Assembly: GCF_050510895.1 (NCBI RefSeq)
Contig: NZ_JBNINT010000001.1
Span: 2,046,001 to 2,110,000 of the forward strand
Source: Pannonibacter phragmitetus_B
Lineage (GTDB): Bacteria > Pseudomonadota > Alphaproteobacteria > Rhizobiales > Stappiaceae
Direction of reading: 5' to 3'
DNA length: 64,000 bases
Shown here in pieces: positions 10,684 through 21,109 of the stretch (positions within the stretch are counted from its first letter, which is position 1; each line of letters begins with the position of its first letter). The position numbers and the translations under genes are program-made. The notes under the pieces were generated by a model. That model did not search any database and was not told the origin of the DNA. It was given only the letters and a program-made list of their open reading frames with translations.

Positions 10684-11655
10684 TCAGCTGGCGCTGGCGC
10701 GCAGGCGCGGATCAACCGCATAGTAAAGCAGGTCCACCACCAGGTTGACCGTCACGAAGATCACCGCCACCAGCAGCAGGTAGGTGGAGATGACCGGGAT
10801 ATCGACCGTCGAAATCGCCTGCAGGAACAGAAGGCCGATGCCCGGCCACTGGAACACGCTCTCGGTGATGATGCCAAAGGCGATGATCGAGCCGAATTGC
10901 AGCCCGGCAATGGTCATCACCGGCACCAGCGTATTCTTCAGCGCATGGCGGAAGTGGATGCGCCGCGCCGGAAGACCACGCGCCTTGGCAAAACGGATGA
11001 AATCCATGCGCATCACCTCCAGCATCTCCGCCCGTACGAGGCGCATGATGAAGGTAAGCTGGAACAGGCCAAGCGTAAAAGCCGGAAGGATGATGGAAAG
11101 CCAGCCCGAACGGGTCAGAAGCCCGGTGGTCCAGAAACCGAGATCCACCGTCTCGCCGCGGCCAAAGGTCGGCAAAAGGTTCAGCTCCACGCCGAAATAG
11201 ACCATCAGCATCAGCCCGACGAAGAAGGTGGGCATGGAAATACCGGCGAGCGAAAAGATCATGATGACCCGCGCGAGCCAGCTGTCCGGCTTCAGCCCCG
11301 CCAGCACGCCGAGCGGAATGCCCAGCGCCAGAGCCAGCGAGAAGGCAATGACGCTGAGCTCAATGGAGGCAGGAAGCCGGTCTGCAATGAGCCGGCTGAC
11401 CGGTTGCCCCATCTGATAGGACAGGCCGAATTCGCCCTGCACCACGCGGGAAATGAAATGGCCGAATTGCACCAGCACCGGATCATTCAGCCCCAGCGCC
11501 TCGCGCAGGGCAGCCCGGTCGGCAAGGCTCGTCTCCTCGCTGACCAGCTGCGACACGGGATCGCCCAGGTAGCGGAACATGAAGAAGGCCACCAGCGCCA
11601 CAACCAGCAGCACGATACCTGCCTGAAACAGGCGGCGGAGCATGTAGAAGATCAT
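10684..11655 (-). CDS. Dipeptide-type ABC transporter permease (DppB family)
   Basis: This intact 323-residue permease belongs to the DppB/OppB type. It has an N-terminal helix (residues 10-28), a periplasmic loop with the family pattern LREALGLNDPVLVQFGHF, and a cluster of helices ending in VVDLLYYAVDPRLR. The EAA-like loop reads RFAKARGLPARRIHFRHALKN. It pairs with the DppC-type permease downstream and the substrate-binding protein upstream. Confidence 0.92.
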   Translation of the reverse strand: MIFYMLRRLFQAGIVLLVVALVAFFMFRYLGDPVSQLVSEETSLADRAALREALGLNDPVLVQFGHFISRVVQGEFGLSYQMGQPVSRLIADRLPASIELSVIAFSLALALGIPLGVLAGLKPDSWLARVIMIFSLAGISMPTFFVGLMLMVYFGVELNLLPTFGRGETVDLGFWTTGLLTRSGWLSIILPAFTLGLFQLTFIMRLVRAEMLEVMRMDFIRFAKARGLPARRIHFRHALKNTLVPVMTIAGLQFGSIIAFGIITESVFQWPGIGLLFLQAISTVDIPVISTYLLLVAVIFVTVNLVVDLLYYAVDPRLRASAS

Positions 11656-11721
11656 TGCGCCGAGAATCCCGGTTGCGCCACGGCATCCGGTAGCCGGATG
11701 CCGCAGCTTCTGACGGCCAGC

Positions 11722-13352
11722 TTACTGCCCGATGGTCACGTGGCGCCAGTCGAAGACGTTGTCAGCGCGGCGTTCCAGCTTCACGTTCTTGCCGGTGCCC
11801 CATGCGGCCCAGGTCTGATGCAGCGGCACATAGGCCACGTCCTTTGTGGTGATGGTCCAGGCCTCGCGGATCAGCGCATTGCGCTTGTCCTGATCGGCTT
11901 CCTTCAGGATCTCGCCTGCCAGCCGGTCCACTTCCGGATTGCAGTAGCCCGCAAAGTTGGACTTGCCAGCCACGACCTTCGTCAGATCGTCTTTGTCCCA
12001 CAGGGGCCGGTCCGGCGAAATGCGCGGGCACATGTGCAGGGAATAAAGCGCGATGTGGCTGTCGAGGCTGGCCGGTGTCGTACCCAGCATCGCAAGACCG
12101 AAGTCCATGTTCGGCGCAGTGATGGATTCCAGGTACTTGGCACGCGGCTGCACGTTCGGCTTGGCCTTGATGCCCACTTTCGCCAGCATGGAGGAAATGG
12201 CAAGGCAGGTCGCCTCGTCATTCACATACATGTCGTTGGAGCACTGGTAGGTCATGGTGAAGCCATCCGGGTAACCGGCTTCCGCCAGCAGCGCCTTGGC
12301 CTTCTCCGGATCATAGTCCAGCCGCTTGATCTCGTCCGTGTAGCCGTTGACGCCCGGCGCCACCATCAGGGCCGCAGGGGTGGTCTGGCCGCGCATGATC
12401 TTGTCACGGATGGTGTTGATGTCGATGGCCCGGTAGATGGCCTCGCGCACGCGCACGTCCTTCAGCGGATTGACACCCTCAAGGCCAGAGCCCGGCAGCG
12501 TGTCCTTCCACTGGTTCATGGAAAGATACATGGTGCGCACTTCAGGCCCGGCAGCGATCTGCGCATTGGGAGCCGCCTCAAGCCGCGGGATGTCCTGAAC
12601 AGGAATGGGGAACACCACATCCAGCTGACCGGCCAGAAGCCCGGCCACACGGGTCGCCGGGTTCGGAACCGGGGTGTAGGTCACCTTGTCCACGTTACCC
12701 GTCTTCGCGGCAGCCCCCACCAGGCAGGAAAGGCTTCAAGCACGGTGCGCACGCCCGGCTCACGCGCCACCAGCTTGTAGGGGCCGGTGCCATTTTCATG
12801 CAGGGTCGCGTAATTCTCCGTGTCGCCACCCTTCTGCGGCGGCGCCACCTTGTTCGCCTCCGACCAGGACTTCGACATGATGTACCAGTTGGCCCAGGTG
12901 AAGTTCAGGATCGGGTTCGGATCCTTTGTGATGAAATCCACCGTGTGGTCATCCACCTTGACGACCTCGACACCCGCCGGAAGCCGGTTCTTGAAGTCGG
13001 AGGAACCGGAGCGCACGCGCTCGGCGGAATAGATCACGTCATCTGCCGTAAAGGGGCTGCCATCGTGAAAGGTCACGCCCTTGCGCAGATGGAACCGCCA
13101 CTGGGTGGGCGACAGCATTTCCCAGCTTTCGGCCAGCGCCGGTTCAAGCTTCAGGTCCGGCGTGCGGCGCACGAGGCCTTCATAGACGTTGCCAAGGAAG
13201 CCGGAGGTGAAAACCTCTTCGACCGCATAGGGATCCATGGACACCAGATCGCCCTGCGAGGCAAAGCGAAGCTCCGCCGCCTGCGCGCTCGCGGCAAAGG
13301 CAAATAAAACGGAAGAGGAAAGCAGTAGCGCTGCGCGTTTCGCCTGTGTCAT
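11722..13352 (-). CDS. Dipeptide/polyol-type ABC transporter periplasmic binding protein (family 5), apparent frameshift
   Basis: This is a family-5 solute-binding protein, the class that serves peptides, nickel, glutathione, opines and some glycosides. A Sec signal peptide covers residues 1-26, cleaved after ASAQA. The core shows the typical YEGLVRRTPDLKLEPALAESW and KGVTFHDGSPFTADDVIYS blocks. The frame breaks at a C5 run (12714-12718 on plus) between AFPAWWG and AAAKTGNVDKV; one added base gives 543 residues. The ATG at 13352 is chosen because the signal peptide starts there. The 133-base gap to the upstream regulator shows no obvious promoter. Being in the same operon as an acetoin-dehydrogenase-like complex argues for a carbohydrate-derived ligand rather than a peptide, but that is inference. 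Confidence 0.87.
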
Positions 13353-13485
13353 GGCCGAACCCGTCTGATTGAGATGCCCGGAGGCAACAAAGGAAGGAAA
13401 TCTATCAGTCACAGAGGCGCCAAGGCCTGTCAAGGCAGGCATCCGCCGGAAATGCCTACAAGAAGGAGAAGGCAGTGAACACGGC

Positions 13486-14478
13486 TCATGCCTCAAGCTG
13501 ACCCAGCAGCCGCTGCGCTGTCAGTTCATCTGTAATGACAACGTCCATATCCAGCGCCTTGAGGGTGGCACGCATCATCTGCGTCTTCTCGCGGCCGCCG
13601 GAAATCAGCACCTTGGACTTCACCCGGTCGAGCCGGTCCAGCGGGATGGATATGGAGCGCTCGTTCACCGGATGCGGCACGGTTCGCCCTTCCGCATCGA
13701 GGAAATGGTAGAGCACGTCCCCCACCGCCCCCGCCGCCACAAGGGACTGACGCTCGGCTTCCGACACCTGCCCCAGCCTGTAGGAGGTGGTGAGTGTCGA
13801 GATACCGCCGCAGGAGAGCAGCGCCACATCACATGTCTCGGCCATCTGCAACACCTGATCAAGACCGCAGTGCTCCAGCAGCGCGTGGCGGGTCTGGACG
13901 GAATCCACCAGCGCCGGAGCGGGCACGAGGAAACCTTCGGCATCGAAGAGTTCAGCAAACTGCCAGGCGAATTCCGCCGGGTTGAAGCGCTTGGCCTGCG
14001 AGATACCGCCCAAGAGCGAGATGACGCGCACGCCTTCCAGCTGCCGCCCCTCAATGAAGGGCAGCATCTGATGCAGCGTGCGGCCCCAGCCCACGCCAAC
14101 AGTCATGCGATTGGCCATGATGCCGGAGACATAGGTGCCTGCCGCAGATGCAATCGCCCGGGTCGGGTCGCCGTCAGGATCGGAGAAGGGCGCGACGATG
14201 GCTTGCCGCAGGCCGAAGCGCTCTTCCAGCTGGCGCTGCAGCTCCACCAGCGGGGCGATGTCCGACTTGATGCGGATGATCACCTCACCCCGCTTGCGGG
14301 CATCGGACAGGAGCCGCGTGATGAGAATGCGGTTCACGTCCAGCTTCTTGGCAACTTCCGACTGGGTCAGCCCCTCGACATAATAGAGCCAGGCAGCACG
14401 GATGCGGAGCTGGCCGTGCTGGTCGGCAGGGCCGCGCTCCCGCGCTCCGTTCGTCTGGCTGCTCTGGCTGTCGGACAT
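13486..14478 (-). CDS. SorC/DeoR-type sugar-binding transcriptional regulator
   Basis: This 330-residue regulator has an N-terminal helix-turn-helix (residues 25-60, with YYVEGLTQSEVAKKLDVNR) and a C-terminal effector domain of the SorC sugar-binding type. That domain shows VGVGWGRTLHQMLPF and LLGGISQAKRFNPAE. SorC proteins bind phosphorylated sugars or polyols. It starts 40 bases after the E2 gene stops and is probably in the same transcript. It is the obvious candidate to control both this operon and the divergent sugar-ABC operon through the palindromes at 19402-19432. Confidence 0.88.
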   Translation of the reverse strand: MSDSQSSQTNGARERGPADQHGQLRIRAAWLYYVEGLTQSEVAKKLDVNRILITRLLSDARKRGEVIIRIKSDIAPLVELQRQLEERFGLRQAIVAPFSDPDGDPTRAIASAAGTYVSGIMANRMTVGVGWGRTLHQMLPFIEGRQLEGVRVISLLGGISQAKRFNPAEFAWQFAELFDAEGFLVPAPALVDSVQTRHALLEHCGLDQVLQMAETCDVALLSCGGISTLTTSYRLGQVSEAERQSLVAAGAVGDVLYHFLDAEGRTVPHPVNERSISIPLDRLDRVKSKVLISGGREKTQMMRATLKALDMDVVITDELTAQRLLGQLEA

Positions 14479-14517
14479 GGGCGTTTCCCGCTATCGATGA
14501 GGAATCTTCATCCCCCA

Positions 14518-15835
14518 TCATAGGTGCTGACGCAGGATTTTGCCAATCTGATCCGGGACTTCCACCTGCGGCATATGCCCGGCGCCCTCGATGAGGTGCA
14601 AGGCGACCTGACCGCTTGCGCGCAGGGCATGCTGCCAGGGGATGATCTCATCCTGCCGGCCCCAGATGATCCGTGCCGGAACATCGAGACGGCCCAGCGC
14701 CGCACGCAGGTCGAAGCCTTGCGTCCCGTCAGGGAACAGCACATCAGCCAGCGCGGTCTGCGCCGCCCTGAGTGCCGCATCCTTGCGCCCGGCCATGGCA
14801 GCCTTGGCGTAGCCATCGGTGATCATGTCCGGATTGGCAACGAGGCAGCGCAGCCACGGCGCAAGGCTCTCAGCCCGCTGCGCCCGGCAGATGCCGGAGA
14901 GAACCTGCCCGTTGATTTCCGCCCCAAGGCCAGCAGGAGCGATCAGCGTCAGGCTCTCCACTTGCCGGGGCCGCGTATCGGCCAGCGCCAGCGCCAGAGC
15001 GCCGCCAAGGCTGTGACCGATCAGATGCACCTTCTCCTCGCCCGTCTGCTCCAGCGCCCGGCGCAGTTCGGAAGCGAGCGAAGCAAAGTCCGGAATGCGC
15101 AGGCGCGGCGACTTGCCATGCGAGGGCAGTTCGATCCGGATCAGCGGACGGTGCTTGAGATAGGCCTCCAGCGGCGCCCAGCTTGCCCCGTCGCTGGCAA
15201 AACCATGGATCAGCACAACGGGAATTCCGGTGCCGCCCTTGCTGCGGGTGATCGAGAGCGGACCAGTCTGCCACTCGGGAGACGGCGGCACTGCAGAAGC
15301 CGGAAGGACCGCTTCGACAGCCACACCTGCCCTGCCCGTTTCAAGCGCCTTGCGCACATCCTCCCCTGCACGCGCCCCTGAGGGCCGGAGCCGGAGATAG
15401 CGCCAAGATCAACGCCGCCTTCACGGGCAAGGCTTCGGGCAAGCGGCGTGGCGCGCAGGCCCTGCCCCCGCCTGCTGTTTCGCCTGCAGGCGCGGCAACG
15501 GGTGCAGCGGCGGGAGCAACCGCGGCAGGTTCCGGCGAAGCGGCAGGCGTTTCAACAGCAGGCGCGGCGGATTGGTTAGGCGGCTCACCAACGGCTTCAT
15601 CCTTGCCATAAAGCCAGGCGACCGTTGCGCCAATCGGCACATCCGTTCCTTCTGCAATGACATGATGCAGGAAGCCGGAAGCAGATGCTTCCACTTCCAT
15701 GGCGGCCTTGTCGGTTTCGATGTCGAAGAGCGGCGCGCCCTTTTCCACCCACTCACCGGGTGCGACATGCCAAGTGGCGAGCTTCCCGCTCGCCATATCC
15801 ATGTCCACCTTCGGCATGATCACTTCATTGGGCAT
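14518..15835 (-). CDS. acoC: Acetoin-dehydrogenase-type E2 acyltransferase (AcoC-like), two apparent frameshifts
   Basis: This E2 component has an N-terminal lipoyl domain (residues 1-75, lipoyl lysine in DIETDKAAMEV), an Ala/Pro-rich linker, a peripheral subunit-binding domain (RATPLARSLAREGGVDLGAI) and a C-terminal alpha/beta-hydrolase-fold domain (nucleophile GHSLGG) instead of a classical E2 catalytic domain. That arrangement is the acetoin dehydrogenase E2, AcoC. One base is missing at 15465-15469 and another at 15363-15366 (C5 and C4 runs); with both restored the protein is 439 residues. The ATG at 15835 shares its A with the acoB stop (TGATG). No E3 gene is nearby, so the complex must borrow a housekeeping dihydrolipoyl dehydrogenase. 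Confidence 0.85.
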
Positions 15836-16845
15836 CACACACGCCCCTTCGCCAGCTTGCGGGCCGCATCCAGAATGTCCGGCACCTGCGGCACAACGGC
15901 CTTTTCAAGCTCGGGATTATAGGGGATCGGGCTCTCGGCACCGCCCAGGCGGATGATCGGCGCGTCGAGGAAGTCGAAGGCATCGCTTTCGGCCACCATG
16001 GCGCTGACTTCAGCACCGACGCCCAGCGTCTTCACCCCTTCATAGACACAGACAAGCCGGCCCGTCTTGCGTACGGACGCCAGAACCGTCTCCCGGTCCA
16101 TCGGCCGCACGGTGCGCAGGTCGATCACTTCGGCGCTGATGCCTTCGGCTTCCAGCGTGGCGGCTGCCTCAAGCGCCTTGTGCACCATGATGGCGGTGGC
16201 GACGATGGTGAGGTCCTTGCCAGGACGGCGGATGGCGGCCTTGCCGATGGGTGTCGTGTAATGCCCCTCCGGCACATGCCCCTTCATCTTGTAGAGGATC
16301 TTGTGCTCGAAGATCATCACCGGGTCCGGATCTTCCAGCGCCGCCAGCAGCAGGCCCTTGGCATCTTCCGGCGTGGAGGGCTGCACCACCTTCAGGCCCG
16401 GCACATGACCCAGCCAGGCTTCAAGGCTCTGGGAATGCTGCGCCGCTGCGCCCGTGCCGGAGCCAGCTGGAAAACGCATCACCAGAGGTACGGAAACGGC
16501 GCCGCCCAGCATATAACGCAGCTTGGCCGCCTGATTGACGATCTGCTCCATGGCAAGGGCAGCAAAATCGGAGAACTGAAACTCGAAGATGGGCCGCAGG
16601 CCGGTCAGCGCCGCGCCAACGGCGACACCGGCACCACCCAGTTCCGAGATGGGCGTATCCATCACCCGGTCTGTGCCGTACTTGTGCACAAGATCGCCGG
16701 TCACCTGAAAGGCACCGCCGTAGACGCCGATGTCCTCGCCCATGAGAACGACGCGGGGATCTGAGCCCAGCGCCAGATCCATGGCCTCGCGGATGGCCTC
16801 GGCATAAGAGAGTTCGCGGAGGGGGCTCGCCGGATGCGCGTTCAT
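15835..16845 (-). CDS. acoB: Acetoin/2-oxoacid dehydrogenase complex E1 beta subunit (AcoB-like)
   Basis: This is the beta subunit of a thiamine-diphosphate dehydrogenase, 336 residues and intact. It shows the transketolase-like pyrimidine domain (VVLMGEDIGVYGGAFQVT, FEFQFSDFAALAMEQIVNQ) and the C-terminal domain that contacts E2. It begins inside the last codons of acoA (ATGA overlap) and ends overlapping acoC. With the acoC-type E2, the best reading is an acetoin-dehydrogenase-like complex that cleaves a ketol to acetyl-CoA (or acyl-CoA) plus an aldehyde. Sequence alone does not separate this from other 2-oxoacid substrates. Confidence 0.9.
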   Translation of the reverse strand: MNAHPASPLRELSYAEAIREAMDLALGSDPRVVLMGEDIGVYGGAFQVTGDLVHKYGTDRVMDTPISELGGAGVAVGAALTGLRPIFEFQFSDFAALAMEQIVNQAAKLRYMLGGAVSVPLVMRFPAGSGTGAAAQHSQSLEAWLGHVPGLKVVQPSTPEDAKGLLLAALEDPDPVMIFEHKILYKMKGHVPEGHYTTPIGKAAIRRPGKDLTIVATAIMVHKALEAAATLEAEGISAEVIDLRTVRPMDRETVLASVRKTGRLVCVYEGVKTLGVGAEVSAMVAESDAFDFLDAPIIRLGGAESPIPYNPELEKAVVPQVPDILDAARKLAKGRV

Positions 16846-17885
16846 GCTGCGGTCTCCTCAGTGTAAACGAAACGGGTGGCCTCGGAGGCCTGTGGCGAGG
16901 GGCTGGCGGCGGCAAAGGCGATGGCATCGGCAATCTGCTGCGCCACACTGGCTTCCAGCGCCTCAATGCCTTCCTGGTTCAGGATGCCGTGATCGACCAG
17001 CATGGCGGCCATGCGCTTGATCGGGTCCCGCTCCATCCACTCGGCGATCTCTTCCTTGGTGCGGTAGCGGTTGCGATCGGACTTGGAATGACCGCGCCAG
17101 CGATAGGTGAGGTTCTCAACAAGGCTCGGCCCCTCACCTGCCCGCGCACGGGCCACAGCCGCATCCACGGCTTCGGCAACGGCGGAGAAGTCATTCCCGT
17201 CCACGGTCACGCCCGGCATGCTGTAGGCGGCTGCACGCTCGGAAATATGCTTTACCGCCGTGGAGCGCTCCACCGAAGTGGACATGCCGTATTTGTTGTT
17301 CTCGCAGACGAACACCACCGGCAGCTTCCAGACCGCGGCCATGTTCAGCGCCTCGTGGAAAGCGCCCTCGTTGTTGGCACCATCACCGAAGAAGCAGACC
17401 GTCACAGCGCCCGTGCCCAGCCGCTTGGCCGCAAGGGCGGCACCAACCGCAATCGGCAGACCGCCACCGACAATGCCATTGGCGCCGAGATTGCCCTTGG
17501 CAACATCGGCGATGTGCATGGAGCCGCCCCGGCCCCGGCAGTAGCCGGTTTCCTTGCCGAAGAACTCGGCAAACATCCGCCCCAGATCCGCGCCCTTGGC
17601 AACACAGTGGCCGTGGCCACGGTGGTTGGAGGTGATCTTGTCCTCATCCGTCAGCGACATGGATGAACCCACGGCTGAAGCTTCCTGCCCGATGGACAGG
17701 TGCATCGTGCCGTGAATGAGGCCGCGCATGTAGCTGTCTTCCGCGCCTTCCTCGAACTTGCGGATCAGCATCATCTTGCGCAGCGCTTCCGTCAGCGCCT
17801 CGGGCGAGTAGGTGCGCAGCGCATAGGGAAGATTGGCATCGGTTGCGGGCGCGGCGCCCTTTGCCTTTTCATCGGTGTTGGCCAT
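16842..17885 (-). CDS. acoA: Acetoin/2-oxoacid dehydrogenase complex E1 alpha subunit (AcoA-like)
   Basis: This is the thiamine-diphosphate-binding alpha subunit, 347 residues. The cofactor motif is visible as GDGANNEG followed about 25 residues later by ENNKYGM, and the phosphorylation-loop region as YRWRGHSKSDRNRYR. GGSMHIADVAKGNLGANGIV is typical of the AcoA/PdhA group. The ATG at 17885 (MANTDEKAKG) is preferred because GAGGAC precedes it and it clears the upstream stop by 10 bases; an ATG at 17903 is possible. It sits between the SAF oxidoreductase and acoB. Confidence 0.9.
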   Translation of the reverse strand: MANTDEKAKGAAPATDANLPYALRTYSPEALTEALRKMMLIRKFEEGAEDSYMRGLIHGTMHLSIGQEASAVGSSMSLTDEDKITSNHRGHGHCVAKGADLGRMFAEFFGKETGYCRGRGGSMHIADVAKGNLGANGIVGGGLPIAVGAALAAKRLGTGAVTVCFFGDGANNEGAFHEALNMAAVWKLPVVFVCENNKYGMSTSVERSTAVKHISERAAAYSMPGVTVDGNDFSAVAEAVDAAVARARAGEGPSLVENLTYRWRGHSKSDRNRYRTKEEIAEWMERDPIKRMAAMLVDHGILNQEGIEALEASVAQQIADAIAFAAASPSPQASEATRFVYTEETAA

Positions 17886-17895
17886 GGCTCTGTCC

Positions 17896-19231
17896 TCAGG
17901 CATGCGCCGGCTCTTGCCCGTACACCATCGCATCCTGGCGGCGGCGCAGTTCGGCAATGCGGGAGTTGGCGGGAAGCGCGGTGTTGTCGCTGGTGATCAG
18001 TTCGCCCTTGCGGATCGGCTGGGTGACCTTTGCCCCCGTCAGCAGACCTGCAGGAATGCCCTTGGCGGCACGGGCGCGGGAGACTTCCATGACCCAGGCG
18101 CGGTAGGTGTATTCGCCGATCTGGTCCAGCGTCTCACCCGGCAGCAGGTCGCGCTTCGCCACCGCGCAGACTTCCGCCACCGGCTTGTCGAGCGGGATCA
18201 TGTCGGCCTTGCCGTAGAGAACGGCGCGGGCGCAGGTCAGCGGCACTTCCAGCGAGGTCAGGTGATAGGGCCGGATGAAGCTGAAATACGGACCATCGCC
18301 CATCTTCAGATCCTTCATCCGCTCCCAGACGCGCGGATGCTCTGCCTCGGCGACAACGAAAACGCCTGGCGCCAGCCCTTTGCCGACGGAAAAGTCCACA
18401 CGGCCAATGCCGGAAAGCACACCGCCATCTTTCTGCGGAATAAGGGTGGTTGCCAGCTCCTTCGGCCCGGCAGCAGGCCCATGCATGCCGTCACAATCCG
18501 GAACGAGACCCGTGGCATTGGCGATGGCGGCCATCTCCACCATGGTCTTGGAGCCATCAACGAATTCCACCAGCATGCGCGCATTCATGTGGCGCGCCTT
18601 GGCTTCCGCCGCATAGGCATCCGGCGTTGCGTCGATGTTAAGCGGGTTGTTCTTGCCCTTGCCCGCACAAACGATCTCGATGGCCCATGGCGGAGACGAA
18701 CTCGATCAACTCCATGCAGGAAGACGGCTCGTCGCCTGCGCCGAGGCTGTAGACAACGCCCAGCCGGTCCGCCTCACGCCGCAGATAGGCGCCGATGGTC
18801 ACATCTGCCTCGACGTTCATCATGACCAGATGCTTGCCGCGCTCCATGGCGTTGAGGCCGATTTCCGCGCCGACGGCCGGAACGCCCGTGGCGTCGATGA
18901 CAACGTCAATGAGGCCCGATTCGAGAATGATGTCGGAAGACGAGGCAATGGCCGTGCGGCCGGATTCGATGGCGGCATTCAGCTTGTCCACCGTGCCGGC
19001 GTCCTGGCTATGGCCCTGCTCCTGACGGGCAATCTCCACGGCCTTGTGCGCGGCCGCAGGGTTGATGTCCGCAATCGCAGCCACTTCCACGCCATCCATC
19101 ATGGAAGCGCGGGTGACGATATCCGTGCCCATTTCACCGGAGCCGATCAGTCCGATGCGGACCGGGCGGCCTGCCTGCGCCCTTGCAGCCAGATCGCGGG
19201 CGAGACCTGTAAGCGCGACGTTTGAAGCCAT
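17896..19231 (-). CDS. NAD(P)-dependent oxidoreductase with C-terminal SAF domain (homoserine-dehydrogenase-like), apparent frameshift
   Basis: The N-terminal half is a Rossmann dehydrogenase (GLIGSGEMGTDIV at about residue 30, then AAIADINPAAA) resembling the NAD-binding part of homoserine dehydrogenase. The C-terminal end has a SAF-type domain (KVTQPIRKGELITSDN). Proteins of this type are often annotated only as FlgA-like or SAF-domain oxidoreductases; I cannot name a proven reaction. The frame breaks near 18680-18688 in VSAMG: removing one base continues IEIVCAGKGKNNPLNIDAT and gives 444 residues. The ATG at 19231 follows AAGG. It is the first gene of the long minus-strand operon, directly ahead of the acoABC-like genes, so it probably makes or consumes the ketol they cleave. 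Confidence 0.75.
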
Positions 19232-19401
19232 TTCATATGCCTTGGTGGGGTTGAGTTGCCGCAAGCATTGTGAACTTTCGTTCTTATGTCAACGCACTTG
19301 TTCATTCATTCATCGCTGCAATCGCTCACAACCACCGCCGCACTGCACAACGGATCAAGCCATACTTTGCATCAAATCCGATTGACAAGGAGCGAAAGAC
19401 G

Positions 19402-19432
19402 AACAATTGTTTTATAGAACATTCAAATGTTC
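19402..19432. promoter_or_regulatory. Tandem palindromes in the divergent SAF-oxidoreductase / sugar-ABC promoter region
   Basis: AACAATTGTT (19402-19411) and GAACAT-TCAA-ATGTTC (19417-19432) are perfect palindromes, 18 bases centre to centre. A good -35 box TTGACA lies just upstream at 19382-19387, so the first palindrome covers the expected -10 position of a plus-strand promoter. A further short repeat GAAC-TTTC-GTTC is at 19272-19283 near the minus-strand gene. The layout suits a repressor, plausibly the SorC-type regulator. Confidence 0.55.
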
Positions 19433-19543
19433 CGGCCCATCTCAGCAGGCAAATGAACCGCCTGCCCAGCGCAACCTCTGCGCAACCCGGGCCGAGGAAA
19501 TGCCATTGGCAATCATGGCCATCGTCATCTGGGAGGAGACTTG

Positions 19544-21100
19544 ATGGGTATCACCGGAAAACTTTCGCGCCGTTCGTTCCTGAAGGCGGGCACTGCCGCC
19601 GCCGGCGCATCACTGATCGGCACCACATGGAGCGGCCGCCTGCTGGCGCAGGGCGCCCTGCCCGATCCGCAGAGCGTGCTGGACGATATTTCCATCTCGA
19701 AATACGTCCGCGCCGACTACCAGAAGCTCTATGGCCTGACTGACAGCAAGCCGCTTTGGGACCCGAAGAAGGACTGGATCCGCACCGTTGACTGGGAAGC
19801 GGTGCGCAAGGAATTCGCCGGCACGACCGTGCGCTTTGCCATTGGCGCTGCCGACCAGGAATCCGCCGCCGAGGGCCTTGCCCCGTTCGAGGCCCTGTCG
19901 GGCATCAAGGTGGAACTGGTGCCGATCCCGGATGACAGCTTCTATGACAAGGCCGTCGCCGAGTTCATCTCCGGCAATGCATCCTTCGATGCGCTGCAGT
20001 TCTTCTCACCCTGGCTGGGCGACTTTGCAGCTCCCGGCTTCCTCGCCCCGCTTGGCGACTTTGCCGAGAAGTGGAAGCTGCCGCTTGATGACTTCTACGA
20101 CACCTACCGCCTGAACTACGGCTATTTCAACGGGACCATGTACGGCATCCCGTTCGACTGCGACATTCAGATGGTGCATCTGCGCAAGAAGATGGTCGAG
20201 GATGTTCTGGGCGGCCCGATCGACAGGTGGAATTCCGTTCCGACCTATGACGAGCTGATCCGTCTGTCGGCTGAGCTGAACAACAAGACCAAGGGTGTTG
20301 CCGGTATCGGGATGCTGGGCGCACGCGGTTTCTGGTCCACCTACACCTGGGAGCATGTCGCGGCACAGGCCGGCATGATGCTCTTCGACGACAAGTGGGA
20401 GCCGATCTTCAACGGCGACGCGGGCAACAAGGGCATGGATACCATCCTTGCGCTGTCCAAGAACGCCATCGAGGGCGTTGCCGGTGCAGGCTGGGGCGAA
20501 AACCGCGCCGCATGGCTCGGCGGACAGGTCGCCACCAACATCAGCTGGCAGGATTCGGGCACGCAGGCCATGCGCCCCGACCAGTCGAAGATCGTGGACG
20601 ACTTCGTCACCATCTACGAGCCGCGCATTGCCGGTGGCCACTTCGCCCCGCCCAACATTGCAGGCTCGACCTCCTGCGTCGCCGCAAGCAGCCAGAATGC
20701 GGAAGGTGCATTCCTGATGCTCGCCTTCCTCACCACCTCCTCGATCATGGCCATGAACGAGGCCAATGCCAATGGCGTGGCTCCGGGCTACCGCTCGGTT
20801 CTGACCAACCCGAACCTTCAGGTGGCCTCGCAGCCAGCGGAAGTGTGGAGCAAGTCGCTCGACTACGCCTGGTGCGCACCGCGCCTGCCCGGCATGTTCG
20901 AGATGGAACAGGCCATGGGCAACGAGATCAACCGCGCCCTGACCGGCCAGATCTCCGGCAAGGAAGCTCTCGACAACGCGGCGGCTGCCGTACGCAAGAT
21001 CATGGACCGCAACGGCTTCTATGGCAGCAAGCCGCCGGTCGACTACGCCGCCGCCGCACCCGGACTCTGGGTGGGCAAGGACAAGGCTCTGCCCTTCTGA
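19544..21100 (+). CDS. Sugar-type ABC transporter periplasmic binding protein (family 1), Tat-exported
   Basis: This 518-residue extracellular solute-binding protein has a twin-arginine signal at its start (LSRRSFLKAG, arginines 9 and 10), so it is probably exported folded. The mature part is a large family-1 sugar-binding protein; segments such as DALQFFSPWLGDFAAPGF and YGIPFDCDIQMVHLRKKM are typical. The ATG at 19544 follows GGGAGGAG at good spacing; a TTG three bases upstream is not needed. It is the first gene of a plus-strand operon with two permeases, an ATPase, a kinase and two orphan genes, divergent from the acoABC-like operon. Confidence 0.9.
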   Translation: MGITGKLSRRSFLKAGTAAAGASLIGTTWSGRLLAQGALPDPQSVLDDISISKYVRADYQKLYGLTDSKPLWDPKKDWIRTVDWEAVRKEFAGTTVRFAIGAADQESAAEGLAPFEALSGIKVELVPIPDDSFYDKAVAEFISGNASFDALQFFSPWLGDFAAPGFLAPLGDFAEKWKLPLDDFYDTYRLNYGYFNGTMYGIPFDCDIQMVHLRKKMVEDVLGGPIDRWNSVPTYDELIRLSAELNNKTKGVAGIGMLGARGFWSTYTWEHVAAQAGMMLFDDKWEPIFNGDAGNKGMDTILALSKNAIEGVAGAGWGENRAAWLGGQVATNISWQDSGTQAMRPDQSKIVDDFVTIYEPRIAGGHFAPPNIAGSTSCVAASSQNAEGAFLMLAFLTTSSIMAMNEANANGVAPGYRSVLTNPNLQVASQPAEVWSKSLDYAWCAPRLPGMFEMEQAMGNEINRALTGQISGKEALDNAAAAVRKIMDRNGFYGSKPPVDYAAAAPGLWVGKDKALPF

Positions 21101-21109
21101 GGACCTGCA

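Noticed and set aside
10897..12780. 627-codon open frame antisense to the dipeptide-type ABC genes
   Set aside because: Rich in His, Gln and Arg with no domain; the opposite strand encodes clear transporter genes.
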